A DNA stretch of 11,163 nt from JAZRWQ01 sp045541395 (GTDB lineage: Bacteria; Bacillota; Clostridia; Oscillospirales; UMGS1783), in contig JAZQIZ010000015.1 of NCBI GenBank assembly GCA_045541395.1, positions 1 to 11,163 on the forward strand, in the 5' to 3' direction. Of this stretch, positions 6,389-11,163 are shown piece after piece (position 1 is the first letter of the stretch; each line of letters starts with the position of its first letter). The translations under genes and the position numbers were made by a program. Under the pieces are notes generated by a model, which ran no database searches, was not told the origin of the DNA, and saw nothing but the letters and a program-made list of their open reading frames with translations.

Positions 6389-6428
6389 GTTTCTAATCGG
6401 TATTATTCTTATACGACCAATTAGAAAA
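6389..6428 (-). other. Candidate Xer/dif-like recombination site 2
   Basis: On the + strand: arm GTTTCTAATCGGTATTA (6389-6405), centre TTCTTA (6406-6411), arm TACGACCAATTAGAAAA (6412-6428). Read on the - strand the right arm is TAATACCGATTAGAAAC, matching the sites at 2959-2975 and 11051-11067 at 15 of 17 positions; the + strand reading matches at 13 of 17. The site is therefore probably inverted relative to the other two, though it is close to palindromic. It lies between the last gene of the small-protein operon and the recombinase operon, about 175 bases before the recombinase ATG. Function inferred. Confidence 0.62.
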
Positions 6429-6438
6429 CGAGGGGAAG

Positions 6439-6468
6439 AACGGCAACCCGAAAGGGCGGCCGTTTTTT
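6439..6468 (+). terminator. Intrinsic terminator after the small-protein operon
   Basis: AACGGC (6439-6444) pairs with GCCGTT (6459-6464), and CCC (6447-6449) with GGG (6454-6456) across a GAAA loop, leaving a 2x2 internal loop. A T run follows to 6468. It lies beyond site 2, so transcripts of the operon read through that site. Confidence 0.85.
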
Positions 6469-6505
6469 CTTTGATTTTATAGCCGTTTTTATGTTTTTTG
6501 TATTT

Positions 6506-6532
6506 GAAGTACAAGAAGTTAAAAAAGTACTT
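6506..6532 (+). repeat. 9-bp-phased AAGTAC/AAGTTA/AAGTAC triplet at the recombinase promoter
   Basis: AAGTAC at 6507, AAGTTA at 6516 and AAGTAC at 6525 are spaced exactly 9 bases. The last word runs into the -35 box (AAGTACTTGACA). The same three words, in the same order and spacing, occur at 10676, 10685 and 10694. A protein bound here would cover the -35 region. Confidence 0.62.
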
Positions 6533-6559
6533 GACAAATAGACACAAATAGTGTATAAT
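6531..6559 (+). promoter_or_regulatory. Sigma-A-type promoter of the recombinase-ParA-Rep operon
   Basis: Perfect -35 TTGACA (6531-6536) and -10 TATAAT (6554-6559), spaced 17 bases. It is the only clear promoter before the five closely spaced genes from 6604 to 10487. The repeat triplet abuts and overlaps its -35. Confidence 0.92.
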
Positions 6560-6603
6560 AAAGAAAAGCATAATAATAAACCTATAAAGAAAGGGGCTTT
6601 TAT

Positions 6604-7668
6604 ATGAATACAGCAGCGCAAATTATGCCCGTAACTCATTTTTACATGCAAGCAATACCAGGGCTTAACTTTAATACGGATCTTTTCGGCCGTTTCATTG
6701 ATTATACAGACCGCAAGAAAAGCACCGTAAAAGGTTATTTAACTTGTATAAGGCACTTTGCTTACTGGCTGCAAACAAACAATATAACGCAGCCTACAAG
6801 AGAAGATATTAAGGCCTACCGTGATTATTTAACCAATAGCGAATACGCCACGGGAACACAGCAGCAATATTTAAGAGCCGTAAAGCATTTTTTCAAATGG
6901 ACGGCAGCCGAGGGCTTATATCCTAATATAGCCGATAATATCCACGGCGCAAAGGTAAGGAACAATATACACAAAAAAGACGCCTTGAGCCGTGAAGATG
7001 TGCCAAAGATCGCCGCAACGATCGACCGCAGCGACGAACAAGGCAAAAGGCTTTACGCTTTGTATTTGCTTTGCATTACTTGCGGCTTGCGCACTATTGA
7101 AATAAACAGGGCTAATATAGAAGATATAAAGACCGTCGGCGGCGTTTCCTATTTATATGTACAAGGTAAAGGCTGCGACGACAAAGACGCCCCAGTAGAG
7201 CTTATACCAGAAGTACAAGAGGCTATTAAAGAATATTTAAACAGCCGCAGCGATAAACTTACACCGAAAAGCCCGCTTTTTGCGTCCACCAGTAACCGCA
7301 GCAAGGGCGGCAGAATATCAACGGCAAGTATTAGCGCAATGCTTAAAGAAATGCTTGTAAATGCTGGATATGACAGCGACCGCATAACCGCCCACAGCTT
7401 AAGGCATACCAGCGGAACGGGCGCATATAAGGCCACGGGCAACCTTTTATTAGCGCAGAAACACCAACGGCATGCAGATCCCAGCACCACCGAAATATAT
7501 ATACATGCAGAGGAAAGAGCAGAACGCCACACCGAAAGACAGGTATATGACTATTTCTTTAAAGGCGACACAATACAAGACCAGCAGCAAGAAGTATTAC
7601 AACTTATAGCAACATTAAGCCCAGAAAAGCTGGCCGCTGCTATTGATTTTATAAAAGCTATTAGATAA
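6604..7668 (+). CDS. Tyrosine recombinase (XerC/D-type integrase)
   Basis: The 354-residue protein should cut and rejoin DNA at short inverted-arm sites through a 3'-phosphotyrosine. Residues about 20-115 form the SAM-like core-binding domain (STVKGYLTCIRHFAYWL, TQQQYLRAVKHFFKW). Residues about 125-315 form the catalytic domain with all expected residues: R163 (CGLRTIE), K189 (QGKG), H264 and R267 (HSLRH), H290 (RHADPSTT) and nucleophile Y299 (EIYIH). A tail of about 45 residues follows (IQDQQQEVLQLIATLSPEKL). It has a perfect promoter and an AAAGGGG ribosome binding site. The length is close to XerC/D plus a C-terminal extension. Candidate target sites are the three 40-bp elements of this plasmid, one lying just upstream. 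A role in multimer resolution, cassette exchange, or both, is inferred. Confidence 0.95.
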   Translation: MNTAAQIMPVTHFYMQAIPGLNFNTDLFGRFIDYTDRKKSTVKGYLTCIRHFAYWLQTNNITQPTREDIKAYRDYLTNSEYATGTQQQYLRAVKHFFKWTAAEGLYPNIADNIHGAKVRNNIHKKDALSREDVPKIAATIDRSDEQGKRLYALYLLCITCGLRTIEINRANIEDIKTVGGVSYLYVQGKGCDDKDAPVELIPEVQEAIKEYLNSRSDKLTPKSPLFASTSNRSKGGRISTASISAMLKEMLVNAGYDSDRITAHSLRHTSGTGAYKATGNLLLAQKHQRHADPSTTEIYIHAEERAERHTERQVYDYFFKGDTIQDQQQEVLQLIATLSPEKLAAAIDFIKAIR

Positions 7669-7685
7669 AGAAAGGGGGGCTTTAC

Positions 7686-7871
7686 ATGACATTTAAACAC
7701 GAGTTTTACACCGTACCAGAGGCAGCCGAGCTTTTGCGAGTACATGAAAACACCATTTATACACTTGTAAGATCTAAACAGATCGAGCATTACAGGATCG
7801 GCAACCAGATCCGCATAACTGCGGCCGAGCTTGAAAAGCTGAAAATACCAGTAGAAAAGAAAGAAAATTAA
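7686..7871 (+). CDS. Excisionase-like HTH (MerR-type winged helix) protein
   Basis: 61 residues. FYTVPEAAELLRVHENTIYTLVRSKQIEHYRIGNQIRITAAELEKL is the classic 'helix-turn-helix, excisionase family' domain: a two-helix HTH (PEAAELLRVHENTIYTLV) followed by the wing YRIGNQIRI. Such proteins bend DNA or regulate promoters. It lies 17 bases after the recombinase gene, with AAAGGGGGG as ribosome binding site, the usual position for a recombination directionality factor. It could steer the recombinase or act as a repressor in the operon; sequence alone does not separate these. Confidence 0.88.
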   Translation: MTFKHEFYTVPEAAELLRVHENTIYTLVRSKQIEHYRIGNQIRITAAELEKLKIPVEKKEN

Positions 7872-7889
7872 ACGAAAGGGGGCTATAAA

Positions 7890-8639
7890 ATGCGTATTAT
7901 ATCCGTAGCAAATCAAAAAGGCGGGACGGCCAAAACCAGCACCGCCCACGCCCTTATAACAGGGGCAACCTATAAAGGAAAAAAAGCCCTGGCGATCGAC
8001 TTTGATCCGCAAGGCAATTTAAGTTATATTATGGCTGCCGACGCTAACGCAGCGGGAAGCTATGAGCTGATGAAACGGGAAGCAACAGCGGCGCAGATCA
8101 TACAGACCACGGCGCAAGGCGATATTATCCCAGCAAGCCTTAATCTGGCCGCAGCTGATACCGAATTAAGCGGCAAGCCTGGGCGGGACTTCTTTTTACA
8201 GGCCGCTTTAGAGCCGCTTAAGGGGCAATATGATCTTATTGTTATTGATACCCCGCCAACCCTGGGAACGCTTATTATAAACGCTTTGACGGCGTCCACA
8301 GAGATTATTATACCAATGAACGCCGATATATTAAGCTTGCAAGGCCTTTACCAGCTGGCCGAAACAATAAACCAGGTAAAAACCTATTGCAATAAGCAAT
8401 TAAAAGTAAGCGGAATACTTCTTACAAGATACAGCGGCCGCACGGTATTAGCAAGAGATCTTAAGGACACTATAAAAGAAAAATGCGCCGATCTTAATAT
8501 ACCGCTGCTTGATACGGTTATAAGGGACGGCGTCGCAGTACGGGAAGCCCAGACAATGCAGCAAAGCTTATTTGAGTATGCACCGAACAGCAACCCCGCA
8601 AAAGACTATTTACAGCTATTTAACGAAATAGGCCTATAA
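7890..8639 (+). CDS. parA: ParA-family plasmid partition ATPase
   Basis: The 249-residue protein starts MRIISVANQKGGTAKTSTAH. The deviant Walker A motif has the signature lysine K10 and K15-T16. Walker A' follows at D37-F-D39-P-Q, and Walker B at D120 (LIVIDTPP). The length and the lack of an N-terminal HTH domain mark it as a small (type Ib/Soj-like) ParA that uses the nucleoid as a matrix to spread plasmid copies and does not itself bind the operator. The RHH gene 24 bases downstream is the expected partner. AAAGGGGG precedes the start. It is part of the recombinase-to-Rep operon. Confidence 0.94.
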   Translation: MRIISVANQKGGTAKTSTAHALITGATYKGKKALAIDFDPQGNLSYIMAADANAAGSYELMKREATAAQIIQTTAQGDIIPASLNLAAADTELSGKPGRDFFLQAALEPLKGQYDLIVIDTPPTLGTLIINALTASTEIIIPMNADILSLQGLYQLAETINQVKTYCNKQLKVSGILLTRYSGRTVLARDLKDTIKEKCADLNIPLLDTVIRDGVAVREAQTMQQSLFEYAPNSNPAKDYLQLFNEIGL

Positions 8640-8663
8640 AAAAGAAAGTGAGGATCTAAAAAC

Positions 8664-9017
8664 ATGGCAAAATCATTTAAAGAAAAGGCAGCCCGCCCCA
8701 GCGTTTACGCTGCTATTAGCGGAACAGACACAGAGGCGGCAGAGGTTAAGGAAGTTATAGAAGTACAAGAAGTACAGGGCGATTTTACCGAAAGGCAAGA
8801 GAGCTTAAGAACACAGGGCAAGAAAGGCGCAAAGGCGCAGCGTTTTAATATGGCTTTTACCCCGTCAAACCTTGATTTTATCCGCATTTTATCGAAGCTT
8901 AAAGGCCAGACAATGACGCAATTTGTAAATGAGATCATAGACAAAGAAAGGGAAGCCCAGGCCGACTTATACAAGCAAGTAAAGGCCTTAAGCGACACTT
9001 ACAAAGGGGGCGAATAA
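8664..9017 (+). CDS. Ribbon-helix-helix protein, likely ParB-type centromere binder and repressor
   Basis: The 117-residue protein has a flexible N-terminal half and an RHH domain at about 58-96: strand AQRFNMAFT, helix PSNLDFIRILSKLKG, helix TMTQFVNEIIDKE. A C-terminal helix follows. The basic N-terminus (MAKSFKEKAARPSVYAA) is where ParB and omega proteins carry the segment that stimulates ParA ATPase. In type Ib partition loci the gene after parA encodes such an RHH protein, which binds repeated DNA words at the centromere and often represses promoters. The E-V-x tripeptide run at residues 27-38 is encoded by 9-base repeats identical in wording to the ladders at the plasmid's promoters. GTGAGG is the ribosome binding site; the stop is directly followed by the rep ATG. 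Confidence 0.85.
   Translation: MAKSFKEKAARPSVYAAISGTDTEAAEVKEVIEVQEVQGDFTERQESLRTQGKKGAKAQRFNMAFTPSNLDFIRILSKLKGQTMTQFVNEIIDKEREAQADLYKQVKALSDTYKGGE
8743..8775 (+). repeat. 9-bp-phased AAGTTA/AAGTAC ladder inside the RHH gene
   Basis: AGGTTA 8743, AAGTTA 8752, AAGTAC 8761 and AAGTAC 8770 are spaced exactly 9 bases and in frame, encoding (E-V-x) repeats. The 13-mer AAGTACAAGAAGT (8761-8773) is identical to those at 3027 and 6507. It may be an internal binding site or only the effect of a tripeptide repeat. Confidence 0.5.
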
Positions 9018-10487
9018 ATGACCGCAGACCAGAAAAAAATAAAAGCTTTGTTTCTGGCATATCTGGAAACCGTAACAGACGAAAGCATAAATAAAAAATC
9101 GCTGTTATGGAACGCTGAAAAGGTTATAGAAAATCTTACACCCAGAGCAGCAAAAAACATACTGGAAAGCCACGCAAACAGCGACCAAAACGAAGCCGAT
9201 CCAATAAGCGGCGACGATCCTTTAGAGCATGACTATAAAATAAACGAGCTTATATTAAAGCACCTTTTAGAGCCACAAGAGGGCGAGGACATATCTTTAC
9301 TTTATCGGCCTTTATCTGCTGGCGGCAAGGCGCAGAGCGTAGCAAAAAGCATTATTGAATTAGTGGACTATGCTTTATCTTTGTTACAGGGCGAAATAAG
9401 ATCTTTTCTTGAGGCCGAATATAAAGAAAGCGGAAAAGACGGGCTGCAAGAGAAATTAAGCGAACATAACGACATCATGTTAGATAAGCATACCGAAATT
9501 ATAAAAAAGCTTATTCACTTTTTATGGGACTATACCGAAGCAATACCGCCAGAGGCCTATAAAAAAGAATTGCTTAAGCTTGCGACACCGCCAGAAAAGC
9601 ATATCATACCTAATAACAAGCTGGCTAATACCATAACCACAGCAAAGGGCTTTAATTTATTTGATATTAACGGGGCTGATCTTATAGTATCTGGACGGGG
9701 AAAAACCGAAATAACTACCCGCTGCATGCTTACTTATGAGGGCGACAATATAACACTATCTGGCCGACAACCTTTTACAGAGTATGACCGAAATGTAGCC
9801 GACGCAGTAACGAGCTTATACGAATACGGCGGCAGCAACATAGTAACAGCGGCCACAGTATACCGTGCAATGGTAAATATGACAGATACAGAAACACCCA
9901 GCCCGCAGCAGATCGGCGCAGTAACGAGAAGCCTTGACAAAATGCGCTTTACCCGTGTAAGAATTGACTGCACCGAGGAATTAAAGCAGCGAAAAGTTAG
10001 CCTTAACGGGCAGCAGATCACGGGCGGCCTTGTAGATACTTACTTATTAGCAATGGAAGCAATAGAGGTAACAGTAGGCGGCCAAAGAGTAAAGGCCTAT
10101 AAAGTAATAAAAACGCCTATTTTATATGAGTATTCCCAGCTTACAGGGCAAGTATATACTACACCGTCAAAGCTGCTGGCCGTACCAGATCAAAGCAACA
10201 CAGAGCAGCGCATAGCAATAAAAAGTTATTTACTGCGCCGTATATGTGCAATGAAAGGGCCGACGCCACAAAGCAACCGCATTAAATTTGATAAACTATA
10301 TGAAGCGATCGGCATAGACAACCCAGAGAAGCAAGAACGCAAGCGCATAAAGGACTATATAACGGCCGTGCTTGCTTACTGGGAAAAAGAAAAGCTTATA
10401 AAAGGCTTTGAATTTGTCAAAAACGGCAGAGAATACGCCGCCGTAGATATTCTTTTTGAAAAGAAAACCAAAGCGGCCAGCAAGTAA
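9018..10487 (+). CDS. Iteron-binding replication initiator (Rep), two winged helices
   Basis: The 489-residue protein should bind the 22-bp iterons that begin nine bases after its stop and open the origin. The N-terminal ~200 residues are helical and unfamiliar. A first winged-helix-like domain lies at about 252-318 (FTEYDRNVADAVTSLYEYGG, then PQQIGAVTRSLDKM and a RVRID strand). A second lies at about 396-480 (AIKSYLLRRICAMK, FDKLYEAIGI, RKRIKDYITAVLAYWEKE, then FVKNGREYAAVDILF). Two winged helices are the design of RepE/pi/TrfA-type initiators. ATG immediately follows the RHH stop, with AAAGGGGGCG as ribosome binding site, so Rep is made from the partition operon. The assignment rests on this layout and the adjacent iterons rather than on a recognised close homologue; the long N-terminus is unusual. 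Confidence 0.85.
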   Translation: MTADQKKIKALFLAYLETVTDESINKKSLLWNAEKVIENLTPRAAKNILESHANSDQNEADPISGDDPLEHDYKINELILKHLLEPQEGEDISLLYRPLSAGGKAQSVAKSIIELVDYALSLLQGEIRSFLEAEYKESGKDGLQEKLSEHNDIMLDKHTEIIKKLIHFLWDYTEAIPPEAYKKELLKLATPPEKHIIPNNKLANTITTAKGFNLFDINGADLIVSGRGKTEITTRCMLTYEGDNITLSGRQPFTEYDRNVADAVTSLYEYGGSNIVTAATVYRAMVNMTDTETPSPQQIGAVTRSLDKMRFTRVRIDCTEELKQRKVSLNGQQITGGLVDTYLLAMEAIEVTVGGQRVKAYKVIKTPILYEYSQLTGQVYTTPSKLLAVPDQSNTEQRIAIKSYLLRRICAMKGPTPQSNRIKFDKLYEAIGIDNPEKQERKRIKDYITAVLAYWEKEKLIKGFEFVKNGREYAAVDILFEKKTKAASK

Positions 10488-10496
10488 AAAGAAATC

Positions 10497-10584
10497 GGGG
10501 GCAATCTTTGTATACTATGGGGGCAATCTTTGCATACCATAGGGGCGATTTTTGTATACTATGGGGGCGATTTTTGTATACCAT
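10497..10584 (+). repeat. Four tandem 22-bp iterons (replication origin)
   Basis: Four abutting units at 10497-10518, 10519-10540, 10541-10562 and 10563-10584. Each begins (A/G)GGGGC, then (A/G)AT(C/T)TTTG, then (T/C)ATAC(T/C)AT. Units 1 and 2 share CAATC while 3 and 4 share CGATT; units 1 and 3 end ATACTAT while 2 and 4 end ATACCAT. Twenty-two bases is two helical turns, so all units present the same face. Position right after rep and unit length are typical of theta-replicating iteron plasmids. Confidence 0.94.
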
Positions 10585-10674
10585 AACCACCCCAGAAAAA
10601 GAAGAAAAAAACGCCGAAAACCCTTGATATATAAGGCTTTTTCGCCCTTATTCAATATCAAAATTTTTTCTTGA

Positions 10675-10701
10675 TAAGTACTGTAAGTTATGTAAGTACT
10701 G
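10675..10701 (+). repeat. 9-bp tandem triplet TAAGTACTG / TAAGTTATG / TAAGTACTG
   Basis: Three abutting 9-bp units at 10675, 10684 and 10693. The core words AAGTAC, AAGTTA, AAGTAC repeat the order and spacing seen at 6507, 6516 and 6525. It lies between the iterons and the promoter at 10723. Candidate operator or centromere. Confidence 0.65.
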
Positions 10702-10722
10702 TATCGGCCGCTACCCGCCCGC

Positions 10723-10751
10723 TTTACACGGCGGGAGCGTCCATATATAAT
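10723..10751 (+). promoter_or_regulatory. Promoter of the 56-codon gene
   Basis: -35 TTTACA (10723-10728) and -10 TATAAT (10746-10751), spaced 17 bases. The -35 lies in the loop of an inverted repeat, CCCGCC (10714-10719) against GGCGGG (10730-10735). With no strong terminator downstream, transcripts could cross the circle junction into the primase-helicase operon, which has no clear promoter of its own. Confidence 0.75.
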
Positions 10752-10857
10752 AAGAGCAGAGAGCCGAAAAGAGCCTATAAAAAAGAAGCCCTGGACTTTT
10801 CTTTTACAGGCCTTTTGCAGACAATCGCACAAAATCGAAGTAAAAAGGGGGGATCTA

Positions 10858-11028
10858 ATGCAGACAGAGGCAGAACGCCAGGAACGGCGCAAAGCTTACC
10901 AGCGGGAATATTACAAAGAACGCCGCAAAGGTGAACGGGCTTTAAACTATGTTATAAACATTGAAGCAAGCCGACGCCGACGGGAAGCGCAAAAGCAAGC
11001 CGAAATTAAACGCCGAAAGGGGGGATAA
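10858..11028 (+). CDS. Small strongly basic protein with AYQREYYKERR motif
   Basis: 56 residues starting MQTEAERQERRKAYQREYYK and ending KRRKGG, with a very high Arg/Lys content and no membrane segment. AAAAGGGGGGATCTAATG is an excellent ribosome binding site, and a promoter lies about 105 bases upstream. Nucleic-acid binding is likely from composition only. It shares the AYQRE[WY] segment with the 57-residue protein at 3100-3273. The final base of its TAA is the first base of the third recombination-like site. Confidence 0.8.
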   Translation: MQTEAERQERRKAYQREYYKERRKGERALNYVINIEASRRRREAQKQAEIKRRKGG

Positions 11029-11067
11029 TTTTTAATTGAGGTTATGCAGATAATACCGAATAGAAAA
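11028..11067 (+). other. Candidate Xer/dif-like recombination site 3
   Basis: Left arm ATTTTTAATTGAGGTTA (11028-11044), centre TGCAGA (11045-11050), right arm TAATACCGAATAGAAAA (11051-11067). The right arm is identical over all 17 bases to that of site 1 and in the same orientation. The left arm matches site 1 at 11 of 17, so this is the most degenerate site. It overlaps the stop codon of the 10858 gene and marks the border to the primase-helicase block across the circle junction. Confidence 0.6.
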
Positions 11068-11139
11068 GAAAAAAGACAAAAAAAGAGCAGCTGCCAGCCG
11101 ATCAAAGCATAAGGCAGCCGCCCACGAAGCAAAACCCAG

Positions 11140-11162
11140 GAAAAGGCACGCCCCGCCTTTTC
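11140..11162 (+). terminator. Hairpin at the circle junction, possible weak terminator
   Basis: GAAAAGGC (11140-11147) pairs with GCCTTTTC (11155-11162) around a 7-base loop. Only four T's follow the GC part, so termination would be weak at best. The rest of the non-coding stretch 11068-11163 plus 1-72 shows a purine-rich run and a second small stem (GCTGCC 11090 with GGCAGC 11113), but no promoter I can defend. Confidence 0.4.
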
Positions 11163-11163
11163 A
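11152..11163. repeat. Terminal direct repeat, right copy (circle junction)
   Basis: CCCGCCTTTTCA is identical to bases 1-12. If one copy is removed on joining, the junction hairpin leads straight into the leader of the gene at 73. Confidence 0.75.

Larger units (their letters stand above)
10585..10857. other. Non-coding origin-flanking region
   Basis: No convincing gene in 273 bases. It holds, in order: a purine tract (about 10595-10611), an imperfect inverted repeat (TTGATATATAAGG 10624-10636 against CCTTATTCAATATCAA 10646-10661), an A/T run (10656-10670) suitable as a melting element, the 9-bp repeat triplet (10675-10701), a GC-rich hairpin with a promoter (10714-10751) and a leader of about 100 bases before the 10858 gene. 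I found no clear DnaA box. Confidence 0.7.

Noticed and set aside
8664..9017. RHH protein as a toxin-antitoxin antitoxin
   Set aside because: No toxin-like partner gene is adjacent. It lies between parA and rep, the expected position for a partition partner.
10497..10584. Possible CRISPR array
   Set aside because: The four 22-bp units abut with no spacers and follow a rep gene; they are iterons.
10515..10892. 125-codon minus-strand frame over the iterons
   Set aside because: It covers the iterons and origin region and has no supporting start signals or recognisable domain.
10671..10934. 87-codon plus-strand frame starting at TTG
   Set aside because: It runs through the 9-bp repeats and the 10723 promoter, has no ribosome binding site and overlaps the 10858 gene in another frame. 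The latter has an excellent site and consistent composition.
11028..11067. Promoter reading of TTGAGG with a downstream AT-rich box
   Set aside because: At 17-base spacing the -10 position reads AATAGA, which is poor. The shared arm explains the AT-rich sequence better.

Overview
The window looks like a complete small plasmid rather than a chromosomal fragment. All 19 genes are on the + strand. Its last 12 bases repeat its first 12, as expected for a circle cut open, and it carries an initiator gene next to four perfect-length 22-bp iterons, a ParA gene and a ribbon-helix-helix (RHH) partner. Ribosome binding sites of the AAAGGGG type, consensus sigma-A-like promoters and a phage/ICE-like gene complement suggest a Bacillota host, perhaps a gut anaerobe of the Clostridia or Negativicutes. 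That assignment is inference.

Three operons fall into three blocks. Block A (73-2868, with its upstream end across the circle junction) encodes a phage T7 gp4-type primase-helicase and three small proteins, and closes with an intrinsic terminator at 2891-2919. Block B (promoter 2998-3026; genes 3100-6355) encodes ten small proteins: a lipoprotein, a terminase-small-subunit-like HTH protein, a coiled-coil protein and a run of short proteins sharing a 'RLEALE' helix. Block C (promoter 6531-6559; genes 6604-10487) is one tight operon of tyrosine recombinase, excisionase-like protein, ParA, RHH protein and Rep. It is followed by the iterons, a third promoter and a 56-codon gene.

The most interesting structure is not coding. 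Three 40-bp elements (2936-2975, 6389-6428, 11028-11067), each with 17-bp arms around a 6-bp centre like a Xer/dif core site, sit exactly at the three block boundaries. The recombinase gene lies beside one of them. The plasmid therefore looks like three cassettes joined at recombination sites, reminiscent of pdif modules.

A second hidden signal is a ladder of AAGTAC/AAGTTA words every 9 bp. It occurs at all three promoters and inside the RHH gene itself. By analogy with the omega/delta system of pSM19035, where one RHH protein is both centromere binder and repressor, these could be the operators and centromere of the RHH protein. If so, partition, copy control, recombination and the accessory operon would share one regulator. 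The functions of the two element families are inferred; their positions and spacing are read directly from the sequence.
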